From positions 175,179 through 239,178 of the forward strand of contig JAFRTM010000013.1 in NCBI GenBank assembly GCA_017439185.1: a stretch of DNA of 64,000 bases, written 5' to 3'. Both the position numbers and the translations under genes were made by a program. Origin of the DNA: Bacteroidales bacterium. Lineage in GTDB: Bacteria > Bacteroidota > Bacteroidia > Bacteroidales > P3. Positions within the stretch are counted from its first letter, which is position 1; every line of letters begins with the position of its first letter. Below, in pieces: positions 53,448 through 63,810 of this stretch. A model generated the notes under the pieces. It searched no databases. It was not told the origin of the DNA and saw nothing but the letters and a program-made list of their open reading frames with translations.

Positions 53448-54002
53448 ATGTCAAGAATTGGAAAAATGCCTATACATCTTCCTAAGGGAGTTGATGTTGC
53501 AATATCGGATGATAACGTGTTGACGGTAAAGGGCCCCCTCGGAACGCTGACGCAGAACGTGAACCCTGTGATAAAGATGAAACTCGAGGACAACACCCTC
53601 TATTTCGAGCGTCCTGACGATACCAAAGAGGTGAAGTCGATGCACGGCCTCTATCGCGCTCTGGCTGCCAACATGGTAAAAGGCGTGTCGGAAGGTTTCA
53701 AGACCGTCCAGGAGGTAATCGGAGTCGGATACAAGGTTCAGGCCAACGGCAATGTGATGGAGATGGACCTGGGTTATTCCCACAAGATCTATTTCGAACT
53801 TGCCCCTGAAATCAAAGTGGAGACCGTTACCGAGAAGGGTAAGAACCCGATCATTACGATGACCTGCTGCGACAAGCAGATCCTCGGCCTGGCTGCGGCA
53901 AAGATCCGTTCTCTCCGCAAACCCGAGCCTTACAAAGGTAAAGGTATTCGCTTCCAGGGTGAAGAGATTCGTAAGAAAGCTGGTAAAGCAGCTGCTAAAT
54001 AA
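53448..54002 (+). CDS. rplF: Ribosomal protein uL6
   Basis: 184 residues. L6 is near the sarcin-ricin loop and factor-binding site of the 50S subunit, with two homologous domains. MSRIGKMPIHLPKGVDV, VKGPLGTL, the MHGLYRALAANMVKGVSEGF helix and the KPEPYKGKGIRFQGEEIRKKAGK end are conserved. A GAGGAGG-like sequence lies at 53434-53440. Then a 61-base spacer with TTCTGC/GCAGGAA before rplR. Confidence 0.98.
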   Translation: MSRIGKMPIHLPKGVDVAISDDNVLTVKGPLGTLTQNVNPVIKMKLEDNTLYFERPDDTKEVKSMHGLYRALAANMVKGVSEGFKTVQEVIGVGYKVQANGNVMEMDLGYSHKIYFELAPEIKVETVTEKGKNPIITMTCCDKQILGLAAAKIRSLRKPEPYKGKGIRFQGEEIRKKAGKAAAK

Positions 54003-54063
54003 TAGTTAAGAAGAATTCTGCAAAAAGACAAGCAGGAAAGAAACAAGCCAAAAAGATAAGACA

Positions 54064-54417
54064 ATGGCAACAAGAAAAGACATAAGAAGAACAAAGATTA
54101 AGTATCGCATCCGTCATAAAGTATCCGGTACGGGAGAAGTGCCGAGATTGTCTGTGTTCAGAAGCAACAAAGAAATATACGCACAGGTGATAGACGATGT
54201 GAAAGGGGTGACCCTGACAGCAGCCTCCTCCTTGGAGAAGGGTGTAGAAAAGAGCGGCACCAAAAGTGAAATGGCAGCAAAAGTGGGCAAGCTCCTCGCT
54301 GAGCGCGCCTTGGCAGCCGGAATTAGCAACGTGGTATTCGACCGTAACGGTTACCTCTACCACGGACGTGTAAAATCATTGGCCGATGGAGCCAGAGAAG
54401 GTGGTTTAAAATTCTAA
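54064..54417 (+). CDS. rplR: Ribosomal protein uL18
   Basis: 117 residues. L18 carries 5S rRNA to the 50S central protuberance with L5. [31 protein letters not shown], the [19 protein letters not shown] helix and the [26 protein letters not shown] end are standard. rpsE begins seven bases later. Confidence 0.98.
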   Translation: MATRKDIRRTKIKYRIRHKVSGTGEVPRLSVFRSNKEIYAQVIDDVKGVTLTAASSLEKGVEKSGTKSEMAAKVGKLLAERALAAGISNVVFDRNGYLYHGRVKSLADGAREGGLKF

Positions 54418-54424
54418 AAGTACT

Positions 54425-54943
54425 ATGGCAGAAGTAAACATAAAAAGAGTAAAGTCAAGCGATATCGAACTGAAAGATCGTCTTGTAGCAGTAAACCGTG
54501 TAACGAAGGTTACAAAGGGAGGTAGAACATTTACGTTTGCCGCCATAGTGGTGATAGGTGATGAAAACGGTGTTGTGGGTTATGGCTTAGGCAAGGCAAA
54601 GGAGGTCCAGGCAGCAATACAGAAAGGTGTTGACGATGCTAAGAAAAACCTCATCAGGGTTCCCGTCCTCAAAGGAACTATACCTCACGAGCAGACTGGT
54701 AAATATAGTGGCGCACGAGTATTTCTGAAACCGGCAGCCCCCGGAACCGGAGTTATCGCCGGTGGTGCTATGCGTGCCGTATTGGAGAGCGTCGGCGTGA
54801 AAGACGTGTTGGCAAAGTGCAAGGGCTCCTCGAACCCGCACAGCGTGGTGAAAGCCACCATCAACGCGTTGCTGCAGATGAAAGATCCTTATATGGTCTC
54901 CCAGTTGCGCGGAATACCTCTGGACAAAGTGTTTAACGGTTAA
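54425..54943 (+). CDS. rpsE: Ribosomal protein uS5
   Basis: 172 residues. S5 sits at the mRNA entry site and affects accuracy. The dsRNA-binding-like N-terminal domain has [30 protein letters not shown] with the loop changed in spectinomycin-resistant mutants intact. The second domain has [44 protein letters not shown]. rpmD follows after 17 bases. Confidence 0.98.
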   Translation: MAEVNIKRVKSSDIELKDRLVAVNRVTKVTKGGRTFTFAAIVVIGDENGVVGYGLGKAKEVQAAIQKGVDDAKKNLIRVPVLKGTIPHEQTGKYSGARVFLKPAAPGTGVIAGGAMRAVLESVGVKDVLAKCKGSSNPHSVVKATINALLQMKDPYMVSQLRGIPLDKVFNG

Positions 54944-54960
54944 TTAATGGAGGATTTATA

Positions 54961-55146
54961 ATGGAAGTCAAGACATTAAAAATCAAGCAAGTTAGAAGTA
55001 TCATTGGTCGTCCCGCCCGTCAGAAAAGGACGATGGAGGCTCTTGGGTTAAGAAAGATTAACCACGAACGCGAGGTGAAGGCAACACCGCAGATTCTCGG
55101 CATGATAGAGAAGGTGAAGCATCTCATCACGGTAGAAGAAATGTAA
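54961..55146 (+). CDS. rpmD: Ribosomal protein uL30
   Basis: 61 residues, the short bacterial form. LKIKQVRSIIGRPARQKRTMEALGLRKINHEREVK followed by TPQILGMIEKVKHLITVEE is the family pattern. The preceding GGAGG at 54949-54953 is one of the few good ribosome-binding sites in the cluster. Lies between rpsE and rplO as usual. Confidence 0.97.
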   Translation: MEVKTLKIKQVRSIIGRPARQKRTMEALGLRKINHEREVKATPQILGMIEKVKHLITVEEM

Positions 55147-55173
55147 TTGTGTAACAAAGAAAAATTGAAGATA

Positions 55174-55626
55174 ATGGATTTAAGTAATCTAAAACCTGCG
55201 GAAGGTTCAATAAAGCACTCCAAAAGAATCGGTAGAGGTGCCGGTTCCGGAAAAGGCGGCACTGCAACTCGCGGTAACAAAGGTGCCAAGGCCCGTTCGG
55301 GTTACCATCAGAAAGTTGGCTTCGAAGGCGGTCAGATGCCGTTGTACCGTAGGGTACCGAAATTCGGTTTCAAGAATATCAACCGTGTAGAGTACGTGGG
55401 TATCAACCTCGACACTCTCAACAAACTGGCTGAGGCTAAGAACATCACGAATTTCGACATCGAGACGTTGTGCCAGAATGGTCTGATCTCTGCTAAGGAC
55501 AAGATCAAGATCCTTGGACGCGGCGAGCTGAGCAAGGCTATCAACGTCACCGCTCACGCTTTCTCGGCCAAGGCCAAGAAGGACATCGAAGAGAAGGGTG
55601 GAGTCGCAACGGTTATTGAAAAGTAA
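55174..55626 (+). CDS. rplO: Ribosomal protein uL15
   Basis: 150 residues from the ATG at 55174; a TTG at 55147 would add nine non-conserved residues directly after the rpmD stop. L15 is a late 50S assembly protein. MDLSNLKPAEGSIKHSKRIGRGAGSGKGGTATRGNKGAKARSG, in parts, and the glycine-rich GFEGGQMPLYRRVPKFGF segment are conserved. A GGTGCCAGT/ACTGGCGCC hairpin (55637-55661) lies before secY. Confidence 0.97.
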   Translation: MDLSNLKPAEGSIKHSKRIGRGAGSGKGGTATRGNKGAKARSGYHQKVGFEGGQMPLYRRVPKFGFKNINRVEYVGINLDTLNKLAEAKNITNFDIETLCQNGLISAKDKIKILGRGELSKAINVTAHAFSAKAKKDIEEKGGVATVIEK

Positions 55627-55636
55627 ATATTCTAGT

Positions 55637-55661
55637 GGTGCCAGTCCAACCCACTGGCGCC
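55637..55661 (+). other. Hairpin between rplO and secY
   Basis: A 9-bp stem with one G-U pair, GGTGCCAGT (55637-55645) with ACTGGCGCC (55653-55661), no T-run after it. It may reduce or separate ribosomal and secY expression. Confidence 0.6.
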
Positions 55662-55683
55662 CTAAATTTGAAATCTAAATTAA

Positions 55684-57036
55684 ATGAAGAGATTTATTCA
55701 GACACTGAGGAATATCTGGTCGATTGAGGACCTGAGAAAACGTATACTCTATACCATCGGTTTGGTATTGGTGTACAGGATAGGTTCGTATGTCGTCCTT
55801 CCGGGTGTCGATCCTACCCAGTTGGGTGCACTCCAGAACCAGGGCCGCGAAGGACTGCTCGGCCTCCTGAACATGTTCTCCGGTGGTGCATTCTCCAATG
55901 CTTCGATATTTGCATTGGGAATAATGCCGTACATCACAGCATCTATCGTCATTCAGCTGTTCGTGATGGTTATCCCTTATTTCCAGAAAATGCAGAGAGA
56001 CGGAGAGAGCGGGCGTAGGCTTATGAACCAGATCACGCGTATGCTTACCGTCGTGGTCACCGGTCTGCAGGCTCCGGCTTACATCACCAACATGATGTAT
56101 CAGCTGGGCGCCACCACAACCGCTATCTATCCGTTCACGGGAGCTCAGCCCTCTATCTTCTTCTGGGTGTCCAGCATCATCATCCTGATAAGCGGCACTC
56201 TGTTCGTGATGTGGCTGGGAGAGAGAATCACCGAAAATGGAGTAGGCAATGGAATTTCGCTTCTGATTATGGTCGGTATCATCGCCCGTCTGCCGTTCGC
56301 TCTGTCGGCAGAGTTTGCCTCGAGGTTGACGGAAGGCGGCCTGGTGATGTTCCTGTTCGAGATAGTGGCCCTGTTGGTGGTCATCCTGCTGGTCATCCTG
56401 CTGGTTCAGGGTACCCGCAGAATACCGGTACAGTATGCCAAGAGGGTGGTCGGAAACAAACAGTATGGCGGTGTCCGTCAGTATATACCTCTGAAGGTCA
56501 ACGCTGCCGGCGTTATGCCCATCATCTTCGCCCAGGCCATCATGTTCATTCCTATCACGGTTATGGGCTTCTCCAACAACACCGACAACAAGTTTGCCAT
56601 GGCGTTCGCTGATTTCAACGGTTTCTGGTATAACCTCGTATTCGCAATCCTGGTTATCCTGTTCACCTATTTCTACACCGCCATCGCAATCAACCCGAAT
56701 CAGATGGCTGAGGACATGAAGAGAAACGGCGGGTTCATCCCCGGCGTGAAGCCCGGCAAGAAGACCGCCGAGTATCTCGACAACATCCTTTCGCGAATCA
56801 CGTTGCCGGGTTCCTTCTTCCTGGCTATCGTGGCCATCCTGCCTGCGGTAATCCGTCTGTTTGGAGTGAACACCCAGTTCGCTCAGTTCTATGGTGGTAC
56901 CTCGCTGCTCATCCTCGTGGGCGTCATCCTCGACACCCTGCAGCAGATCGAGAGTCACTTGCTGATGCGCCACTATGACGGACTGACCAAGACTGGCCGA
57001 ATCAAAGGTAGATCATCAATGTCGGTACAAGCATAA
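55684..57036 (+). CDS. secY: Preprotein translocase subunit SecY
   Basis: 450 residues, ten transmembrane helices forming the channel of the Sec translocon with SecE and SecG. MKRFIQTLRNIWSIEDLRKRILYTIGLVLVYRIGSYVVLPGVDPTQL and the plug-region helix with GGAFSNASIFALGIMPYITASI (in parts) are conserved, as are the GTRRIPVQYAKRVVG cytoplasmic loop and the C-terminal KTGRIKGRSS. The membrane topology and length are standard. It lies in the spc segment as in most bacteria. Confidence 0.97.
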   Translation: MKRFIQTLRNIWSIEDLRKRILYTIGLVLVYRIGSYVVLPGVDPTQLGALQNQGREGLLGLLNMFSGGAFSNASIFALGIMPYITASIVIQLFVMVIPYFQKMQRDGESGRRLMNQITRMLTVVVTGLQAPAYITNMMYQLGATTTAIYPFTGAQPSIFFWVSSIIILISGTLFVMWLGERITENGVGNGISLLIMVGIIARLPFALSAEFASRLTEGGLVMFLFEIVALLVVILLVILLVQGTRRIPVQYAKRVVGNKQYGGVRQYIPLKVNAAGVMPIIFAQAIMFIPITVMGFSNNTDNKFAMAFADFNGFWYNLVFAILVILFTYFYTAIAINPNQMAEDMKRNGGFIPGVKPGKKTAEYLDNILSRITLPGSFFLAIVAILPAVIRLFGVNTQFAQFYGGTSLLILVGVILDTLQQIESHLLMRHYDGLTKTGRIKGRSSMSVQA

Positions 57037-57049
57037 GGAGACTGTTGGG

Positions 57050-57823
57050 ATGATATTGCTCAAGACCAAAGAAGAAGTGGAACTGATAAGGGCGAGTGCC
57101 CAGCTCGTCGGCAAGGCTCTTGCCGAAGTGGGCAAGCACGTGTGCCCCGGCGTCACCACTGCCTTCCTCGACAAGATCGGCGAGCAGTTCATCAGGGACA
57201 ACGGTGGAATCCCGCTGTGCAAGGGCTATGAAGGCTTCCCGAGCGCTTTCTGCATATCGGTCAACGATGTCGTCGTCCACGGCATACCCAGCGAAAAGGT
57301 GTTCCTCAACGAGGGCGACAACGTGTCGGTCGATTGCGTGATCGAGCTCAACGGCTATGTGGGCGACTCGGCCTACACCTTCACCGTGGGAGAGGTAAGC
57401 GCAGAGATGCAGCGGCTGCTGAAGGTAACCAAGGAGTCGTTGTATCTTGGCCTTGACCGCTGCAAGGAGGGCAACCGCGTGGGCGACATCGGAAACGCCG
57501 TACAGCAGCACTGCGAGAAAAACGGCTACTCCGTAGTCCGCGAGCTCTGCGGCCACGGAGTCGGATTCAAGATGCACGAGTCGCCGAACGTCCCCAACTA
57601 CGGGGTGCCCGGAACCGGCGCCTTGCTGAAAGAGGGTATGGTCATCGCGGTCGAGCCCATGATATGTATGGGTTCCAAGAACGTCAAGTTCTCGCAGGAG
57701 GACGGCTGGACCTGCCGCACCAAAGACGGGAAACCGGCTGCCCATTTCGAGCATACCGTGGCAATCACCAAGAACGGTCCCGACATCCTCTCGACCTTTG
57801 AATTTATAGAGAACAAACAATAA
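57050..57823 (+). CDS. map: Methionine aminopeptidase, type I
   Basis: 257 residues. Removes the initiator methionine from nascent proteins. The five metal ligands are visible: the aspartates in NVSVDCVIELNGYVGDSAYTF (two), the histidine in CGHGVGFKMHE, and glutamates in AVEPMICMGS and AHFEHTVAI. It follows secY by 13 bases and precedes infA by 21, the normal Bacteroidota order secY-map-infA. Confidence 0.97.
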   Translation: MILLKTKEEVELIRASAQLVGKALAEVGKHVCPGVTTAFLDKIGEQFIRDNGGIPLCKGYEGFPSAFCISVNDVVVHGIPSEKVFLNEGDNVSVDCVIELNGYVGDSAYTFTVGEVSAEMQRLLKVTKESLYLGLDRCKEGNRVGDIGNAVQQHCEKNGYSVVRELCGHGVGFKMHESPNVPNYGVPGTGALLKEGMVIAVEPMICMGSKNVKFSQEDGWTCRTKDGKPAAHFEHTVAITKNGPDILSTFEFIENKQ

Positions 57824-57844
57824 TAAAGGAATAAAAAGAAGCAA

Positions 57845-58063
57845 ATGGCAAAACAGTCGTCAATACAAGTGGACGGGACCGTGGTAGAGTCTTTGGGCAA
57901 TGCGATGTTCCGCGTGGAATTGGAAAGCGGACACCAGATCATAGCGCATATCTCCGGCAAGATGAGGATGCACTACATCAAGATACTGCCTGGCGACAAG
58001 GTCCAGGTCGAGATGTCCCCCTACGATTTGACGAAAGGTAGGATCACATACCGTCACAAATAA
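57845..58063 (+). CDS. infA: Translation initiation factor IF-1
   Basis: 72 residues, one OB-fold domain. [41 protein letters not shown], in parts, then [27 protein letters not shown], is the exact family layout. IF-1 blocks the A site during initiation with IF-2 and IF-3. It is followed by rpmJ after 54 bases. Confidence 0.98.
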   Translation: MAKQSSIQVDGTVVESLGNAMFRVELESGHQIIAHISGKMRMHYIKILPGDKVQVEMSPYDLTKGRITYRHK

Positions 58064-58117
58064 AAGAGTGCCGTTCCAAGTTAAAACAGAAAATAACAAA
58101 AAGAAAAAATAAGAATT

Positions 58118-58234
58118 ATGAAAGTAAGAGTTTCTGTCAAAAAGAGATCTCCCGAGTGCAAGGTTGTACGTCGGCACGGGGTCGTTTATGTAATTAACAA
58201 GAAAAATCCCAAGTTCAAACAAAGACAAGGTTAA
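58118..58234 (+). CDS. rpmJ: Ribosomal protein bL36, single-cysteine form
   Basis: 38 residues: [19 protein letters not shown] at the start and [14 protein letters not shown] at the end. The typical zinc ligands (CxxC and C-x4-H) are reduced to one cysteine, so this is the zinc-independent form. L36 is a small late-assembly 50S protein. It occupies the usual place between infA and rpsM. Confidence 0.95.
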   Translation: MKVRVSVKKRSPECKVVRRHGVVYVINKKNPKFKQRQG

Positions 58235-58350
58235 TAAAAGACAAGCGCCGGGAACCGCTGTCCGCGAACCTATCGGAAGCACTCCCCAGATTCCGGGCCG
58301 TTCTACGGTAGTGGCGACAGGCAGAGTCTAAAAAAACAAAAAAAGAATTT
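58235..58350 (+). other. GC-rich spacer rpmJ-rpsM
   Basis: A 116-base spacer, long for this cluster and richer in G and C than its flanks, with several short complementary segments but no single dominant stem that I can define. Possibly a leader for the alpha segment (rpsM-rpsK-rpsD-rpoA-rplQ). Confidence 0.4.
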
Positions 58351-58728
58351 ATGGCAAGAATTGCAGGTATTGACTTACCCAAAAACAAGAGAGGAGTTAT
58401 AGGTCTGACCTATATCTATGGCATTGGAAGAAGCCTCGCCTCCGAGATCCTGGCCAAGGCCGGCATCGACGAGAACAAGAAGGTTCAGGACTGGACCGAC
58501 GACGAGCAGAACACCCTTCGTAACATCATCAACGATGAGTACAAAGTGGAAGGAGCTCTCCGTTCCGAAGTTCAGATGAACATCAAACGACTGATGGATA
58601 TCGGCTGCTATCGCGGCATCCGTCACCGTCTGGGTCTTCCTCTGCGCGGTCAGAGCACCAAGAACAACGCTCGCACACGTAAGGGTAAGAAGAAAACTAT
58701 CGCAAACAAGAAGAAAGCTACTAAGTAA
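58351..58728 (+). CDS. rpsM: Ribosomal protein uS13
   Basis: 125 residues. S13 forms intersubunit bridges and touches P-site tRNA with its tail. [34 protein letters not shown], in parts, the [40 protein letters not shown] end and lysine-rich tail are conserved. It begins the alpha segment. The 101-base spacer after it carries CCAGCG/CGCTGG (58749-58754 with 58788-58793). Confidence 0.98.
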   Translation: MARIAGIDLPKNKRGVIGLTYIYGIGRSLASEILAKAGIDENKKVQDWTDDEQNTLRNIINDEYKVEGALRSEVQMNIKRLMDIGCYRGIRHRLGLPLRGQSTKNNARTRKGKKKTIANKKKATK

Positions 58729-58829
58729 GTAAATCCATAAAGTAGCGGCCAGCGACGGACCATAGCCTACGGGCACGAATCAAGGAGCGCTGGTGGAGTA
58801 ATGTAAAATCAAGCAAGAAAAAGAAAAGT

Positions 58830-59219
58830 ATGGCAAAAACTTCAAAGCCGACCAAAAAAAGAGTCGTAAAAGTTGAACCTCTTGGAAGAGCGTGCATCTT
58901 CGCTTCTTTCAACAACGTAATCGTTTCGTTGACGAATAACGCCGGTCAAGTGATTTCTTGGTCGTCAGCAGGAAAAATGGGCTTCCGCGGATCGAAGAAA
59001 AACACTCCGTATGCTGCACAGATGGCTGCGGAAGATTGCGGCAAAGTTGCTTATGATTTGGGCCTAAGAAAAGTGAAGGTCTTCGTAAAAGGACCTGGTT
59101 CGGGACGTGAATCTGCAATAAGGGCAATCAATGGATGTGGGATCGAAGTGACGGAGATAGTGGACATCACTCCGCTGCCTCACAACGGCTGCCGTCCTCC
59201 GAAACGTCGTCGCGTGTAA
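58830..59219 (+). CDS. rpsK: Ribosomal protein uS11
   Basis: 129 residues. S11 lies on the 30S platform near the E site. The N-terminal basic arm [55 protein letters not shown] (in parts), [18 protein letters not shown] and the [15 protein letters not shown] end are conserved, including the isomerised NG site. rpsD follows after 35 bases. Confidence 0.98.
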   Translation: MAKTSKPTKKRVVKVEPLGRACIFASFNNVIVSLTNNAGQVISWSSAGKMGFRGSKKNTPYAAQMAAEDCGKVAYDLGLRKVKVFVKGPGSGRESAIRAINGCGIEVTEIVDITPLPHNGCRPPKRRRV

Positions 59220-59254
59220 TAACTAAAGTGTAAAACGTAAACAGTAAAAGAAAA

Positions 59255-59860
59255 ATGGCAAGATACACTGGTCCTAAAACCAAAATAGCAAGAAAGTTCC
59301 ACGAGCCTATCTACGGCCCGGACAAGAATTATGAAAAGAAGCCTTACGCTCCTGGCATGCACGGTCAGAACAAGCGCCGCGGCAAGACCTCGGAGTACGG
59401 CACCCAGCTGCAGGAGAAACAGAAGGCCAAATATACCTATGGCATCCTTGAGCGCCAGTTCCGTAAACTCTATGCCGAAGCTTCCCGTCGCGGTGGCGTT
59501 ACCGGTGAAGAGCTCATGAAACTCATCGAGGCCCGCCTCGACAACGTGGTCTATCGTCTCGGCATCGCCAAGAGCCGCGCACAGGCCCGCCAGCTCGTCT
59601 CTCACCGCCACATCGCCGTCAACGGTAACGTGGTCAACATCCCTTCCTACTCCCTCAGGGAAGGCGACGTCATCTCGGTCAGAGAGCGCTCCAAGTCGCT
59701 GGAGATCATCGCCGACTCGCTGGCTTCCCGTACCAACAGCTATTCGTGGCTGGAGTGGGACGCTGCCAACATGAGCGGAAAGTTCCTCAACTTCCCCCAG
59801 CGCGCTGAAATACCTGAGCCGATTAACGAGCAGTTGATCGTTGAGCTGTATTCTAAGTAA
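59255..59860 (+). CDS. rpsD: Ribosomal protein uS4
   Basis: 201 residues. S4 starts assembly of the 30S body and in E. coli represses the alpha operon. [67 protein letters not shown] (in parts), and the S4 RNA-binding domain [30 protein letters not shown] are conserved. Cysteine-free zinc-less form. A small CCGGG/CCCGG stem (59888-59904) lies before rpoA. Confidence 0.98.
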   Translation: MARYTGPKTKIARKFHEPIYGPDKNYEKKPYAPGMHGQNKRRGKTSEYGTQLQEKQKAKYTYGILERQFRKLYAEASRRGGVTGEELMKLIEARLDNVVYRLGIAKSRAQARQLVSHRHIAVNGNVVNIPSYSLREGDVISVRERSKSLEIIADSLASRTNSYSWLEWDAANMSGKFLNFPQRAEIPEPINEQLIVELYSK

Positions 59861-59942
59861 TAACACTTGACCTCAGCTGAGAAATGGCCGGGAAACAGTC
59901 CCGGATAGTAAAAAATGAAATATAAACGAGAAAGGAAATAAT

Positions 59943-60935
59943 ATGTCAATATTAGCATTTCAAAAACCCGATAAGGTAATCATGCTGGAATCCGATGATT
60001 TTCGCGGAACATTCGAGTTCCGTCCATTGGAGCCGGGTTATGGTATCACTATCGGTAATGCGTTGAGGAGAATCCTTCTCTCGTCTCTCGAAGGTTTTGC
60101 CATCACTTCGGTGCGCATCGACGGCGTGGACCACGAGTTCTCGTCGCTGCCCGGCGTGGTCGAGGACATGACCGACATCATCCTGAGCCTCAAACAGATC
60201 AGGTTCCGTCGTCAGGTCGAAGACACAGAGAGCGAGAAGGTTTCATTTGAGGTGAGCGGTCAGACGGTATTGAAGGCAGGCGATTTGAACAACTATTTGA
60301 ACGATTTTCAGGTTCTCAACCCCGAGGTCGAGATCTGCCACATGGAGTCCTCCACGTCGCTGCGTATCGAGCTTACCATCGACAAGGGCCGCGGCTACGT
60401 CCCCTCCGAGGAGAACAAGAAACCGAACGATCCCATCGGAGTCATCGCCATCGACTCCATCCATACTCCCATCAAGAACGTGAAGTACGAGGTCGAGAAC
60501 TATCGTGTGGAACAGAAGACGGACTATGAGAAGTTGGTATTTGACATAGAGACCGACGGCTCCATCCATCCCAAGGACGCCCTCAAAGAGGCCGCCACCA
60601 TTCTCATCCAGCACTTCATGCTCTTCTCCGACGAGCGCATAACCCTCGAGGTCGAGACCAAGCAGGTGTCCGACGAGTTCGACGAGAACACACTCCACGT
60701 CCGCCAGCTCCTCAAGACCAAGCTGACCGACATGGACCTCTCCGTCAGGGCTCTCAACTGCCTCAAGGCCGCCGAGGTCGAGACTCTCGGCGAGCTCGTG
60801 GCTTTCAACAAGGTGGACCTCCTCAAGTTCCGCAACTTCGGCAAGAAGTCGCTCACCGAGCTGGAAAACCTCGTGGAGTCCAAAGGCTTGGAGTTCGGTA
60901 TGAACATCGCAAAATATAAGTTAGATAAGGAATAA
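59943..60935 (+). CDS. rpoA: RNA polymerase subunit alpha
   Basis: 330 residues. The N-terminal domain (about 1-235) dimerises and holds beta and beta-prime: [61 protein letters not shown] in parts. The C-terminal domain (about 265-320), with [39 protein letters not shown] in parts, binds UP elements and activators. Standard length. The 80-base spacer to rplQ has nested complementarity (GCCGG near 60948, CCGGC near 60992). Confidence 0.98.
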   Translation: MSILAFQKPDKVIMLESDDFRGTFEFRPLEPGYGITIGNALRRILLSSLEGFAITSVRIDGVDHEFSSLPGVVEDMTDIILSLKQIRFRRQVEDTESEKVSFEVSGQTVLKAGDLNNYLNDFQVLNPEVEICHMESSTSLRIELTIDKGRGYVPSEENKKPNDPIGVIAIDSIHTPIKNVKYEVENYRVEQKTDYEKLVFDIETDGSIHPKDALKEAATILIQHFMLFSDERITLEVETKQVSDEFDENTLHVRQLLKTKLTDMDLSVRALNCLKAAEVETLGELVAFNKVDLLKFRNFGKKSLTELENLVESKGLEFGMNIAKYKLDKE

Positions 60936-61015
60936 AACAACCAGCCGGAAAGCACAGCGGTCTGAAAAGGATTATCAGCCGTCGGGAAGCGCCGGCATAA
61001 ACAAAGAAGAAGAAA

Positions 61016-61519
61016 ATGAGACACGGTTGCAAAGTAAATCATTTGTCAAGAACCCACTCGCACAGGGTGGCAATGATGTCGAACATGGCGACGTCGTTGA
61101 TATTGCATAAGAGAATCGAGACGACACTGGCCAAGGCCAAGGCGTTGAGAGTCTATGTCGAGCCCATCATCAGCCGCTCGAAAGAGGACTCCACCCACAA
61201 TCGTCGTATCGTGTTCAGCTACCTCCACAGCAAAGAAGCTGTCAACGAGCTGTTCCGCGAGGTATCGCAGAAGGTGGCCAACCGCCCCGGCGGTTACACC
61301 CGCATCCTCAAGACCGGCATCCGCCAGGGCGACAACTCCGAGATGTGCATCATAGAACTCGTGGACTACAACGAGAACATGCTGAAGGAAACCAAGGCCA
61401 AGAAGGCTAAGAGCACCCGCCGTAGCCGCACCAAGAAGGCCGAGGCTGCCGCCGAAGCTCCCGTAGCCGAGGCTCCCGCAGTCGAAGAGCCCGTAGCCGA
61501 GGCACCTAAGGCAGAATAA
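61016..61519 (+). CDS. rplQ: Ribosomal protein bL17 with acidic-alanine tail
   Basis: 167 residues. The core (1-120) is standard L17: [52 protein letters not shown] in parts, and the [29 protein letters not shown] end. The last 45 residues are low-complexity, first lysine- and arginine-rich, then repeats of A-E-A-P-V. Such tails occur in Bacteroidota L17 and are absent in E. coli (127 residues). It is the last gene of the cluster, followed by a terminator. Confidence 0.97.
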   Translation: MRHGCKVNHLSRTHSHRVAMMSNMATSLILHKRIETTLAKAKALRVYVEPIISRSKEDSTHNRRIVFSYLHSKEAVNELFREVSQKVANRPGGYTRILKTGIRQGDNSEMCIIELVDYNENMLKETKAKKAKSTRRSRTKKAEAAAEAPVAEAPAVEEPVAEAPKAE

Positions 61520-61544
61520 GGGTAGTCTATCGCGCAAACAGAGG

Positions 61545-61584
61545 AAAAGGGATTGCGGGACATCGGTTCCGGAGTCCCTTTTTT
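61545..61584 (+). terminator. Terminator of the ribosomal supercluster
   Basis: AAGGGA (61547-61552) pairs with TCCCTT (61575-61580), with an inner CGG/CCG extension, followed by six T. Confidence 0.85.
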
Positions 61585-61687
61585 CTTTACTCTCTGAAAC
61601 CGCCAGCCTCGCCGCTATGACGGAAACGGCTGGCAATCAGAGCTCAAAGACACAAAAGAGACAACAAATACAATAATCATATAATAA

Positions 61688-62989
<1,302 letters not shown>

Positions 62990-63002
62990 GAAAAGACAGG
63001 GT

Positions 63003-63035
63003 CCAAGCGGCGCCAGCGGCGCCGCTTGGCTTGTT
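63003..63035 (+). terminator. eno terminator
   Basis: A perfect 12-bp stem, CCAAGCGGCGCC (63003-63014) with GGCGCCGCTTGG (63018-63029), then CTTGTTTTT. Confidence 0.93.
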
Positions 63036-63059
63036 TTTAAGCATTAATACAAAAAAACA

Positions 63060-63605
63060 ATGAGTACGTTAGTAACTTGTATCATAGTAGTAGCCACCGC
63101 GCTGTTGTCAGCCGGATTGGCGGGGTTGTTTTTCCTGCTTATAGCCAAACGATATTTCGCCAACGAGCAGAAGGGTCGTCTCCTCGACATGAAGATCGAT
63201 GAGCGCAAGGAGACTCTCAAAGTGGTGTCCCCCATCAGGTTGCAGGCGTACGAGCGTATGGCGCTGTTTTTGGAACGTATCTCGCCCAACAGCCTGATAC
63301 TTCGCTGCTACCGCCCGGGAATGGACATGGTGGCGTTGCAGAGTGTGCTGACGAAAACCATACGCGAAGAGTGGGAGCACAATCTCAGCCAGCAGGTATA
63401 TCTCTCGTCCGAGGCATGGAACCGCATCCGCGAAGCCAAAGAAGAGATGATCAACCTCGTCAACGCCTCCGCCACCACCCTGAAAGAAGGCGCCGAACCC
63501 ACCGAGCTCGCCGGCATGATATTCGCCACCAGCACCAAAGGCGGCGTCCCAACCGACTCGGCACTCGAATTCCTCAAAACCGAAATCAAAGAATATTTCG
63601 AATAA
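63060..63605 (+). CDS. Membrane-anchored hypothetical protein
   Basis: 181 residues. A single N-terminal transmembrane helix (about 4-28, VTCIIVVATALLSAGLAGLFFLLI) and a cytosolic, charged, mostly helical domain: LKVVSPIRLQAYERMALFLERISPNSLILR, then EWEHNLSQQVYLSSEAWNRIREAKEEMINLVNASA. The pattern recurs as a conserved gene near eno in Bacteroidota, but its role is unknown and I name no family. It lies 30 bases after the eno terminator with no visible promoter. Confidence 0.8.
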   Translation: MSTLVTCIIVVATALLSAGLAGLFFLLIAKRYFANEQKGRLLDMKIDERKETLKVVSPIRLQAYERMALFLERISPNSLILRCYRPGMDMVALQSVLTKTIREEWEHNLSQQVYLSSEAWNRIREAKEEMINLVNASATTLKEGAEPTELAGMIFATSTKGGVPTDSALEFLKTEIKEYFE

Positions 63606-63621
63606 GGGAAAGTCTTCTCTA

Positions 63622-63810
63622 TTAGAAGGTATAGGCAAATTTTGTTGCGAGCAGTATTGGCTGCTGAGGAGCGAGATCGACGGTCTGATGTACTTGGGCC
63701 GGTTCGGAAAACGAGGTGTTGACTGTGGCGTCGTCTTTTACGGCAAGGATTCCTTTGCCGAGGTAGTAGAAGAGCAGCGAGACCGAGAGGTGGGAGGTAA
63801 TGTTGAGACC
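63622..63810 (-). pseudogene. C-terminal fragment of an outer-membrane barrel protein
   Basis: On the minus strand about 60 codons end at 63622 with GILAVKDDATVNTSFSEPAQ, then LLATKFAYTF and a stop. Alternating strands and a final aromatic F are typical of an outer-membrane barrel terminus. Upstream of GLNITSHLSVSLLFYYLG the frame stays open but turns into alanine-rich sequence without barrel character, exactly where the plus strand begins to encode a different recognisable domain. It therefore appears cut off near 63800-63815. Confidence 0.5.
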
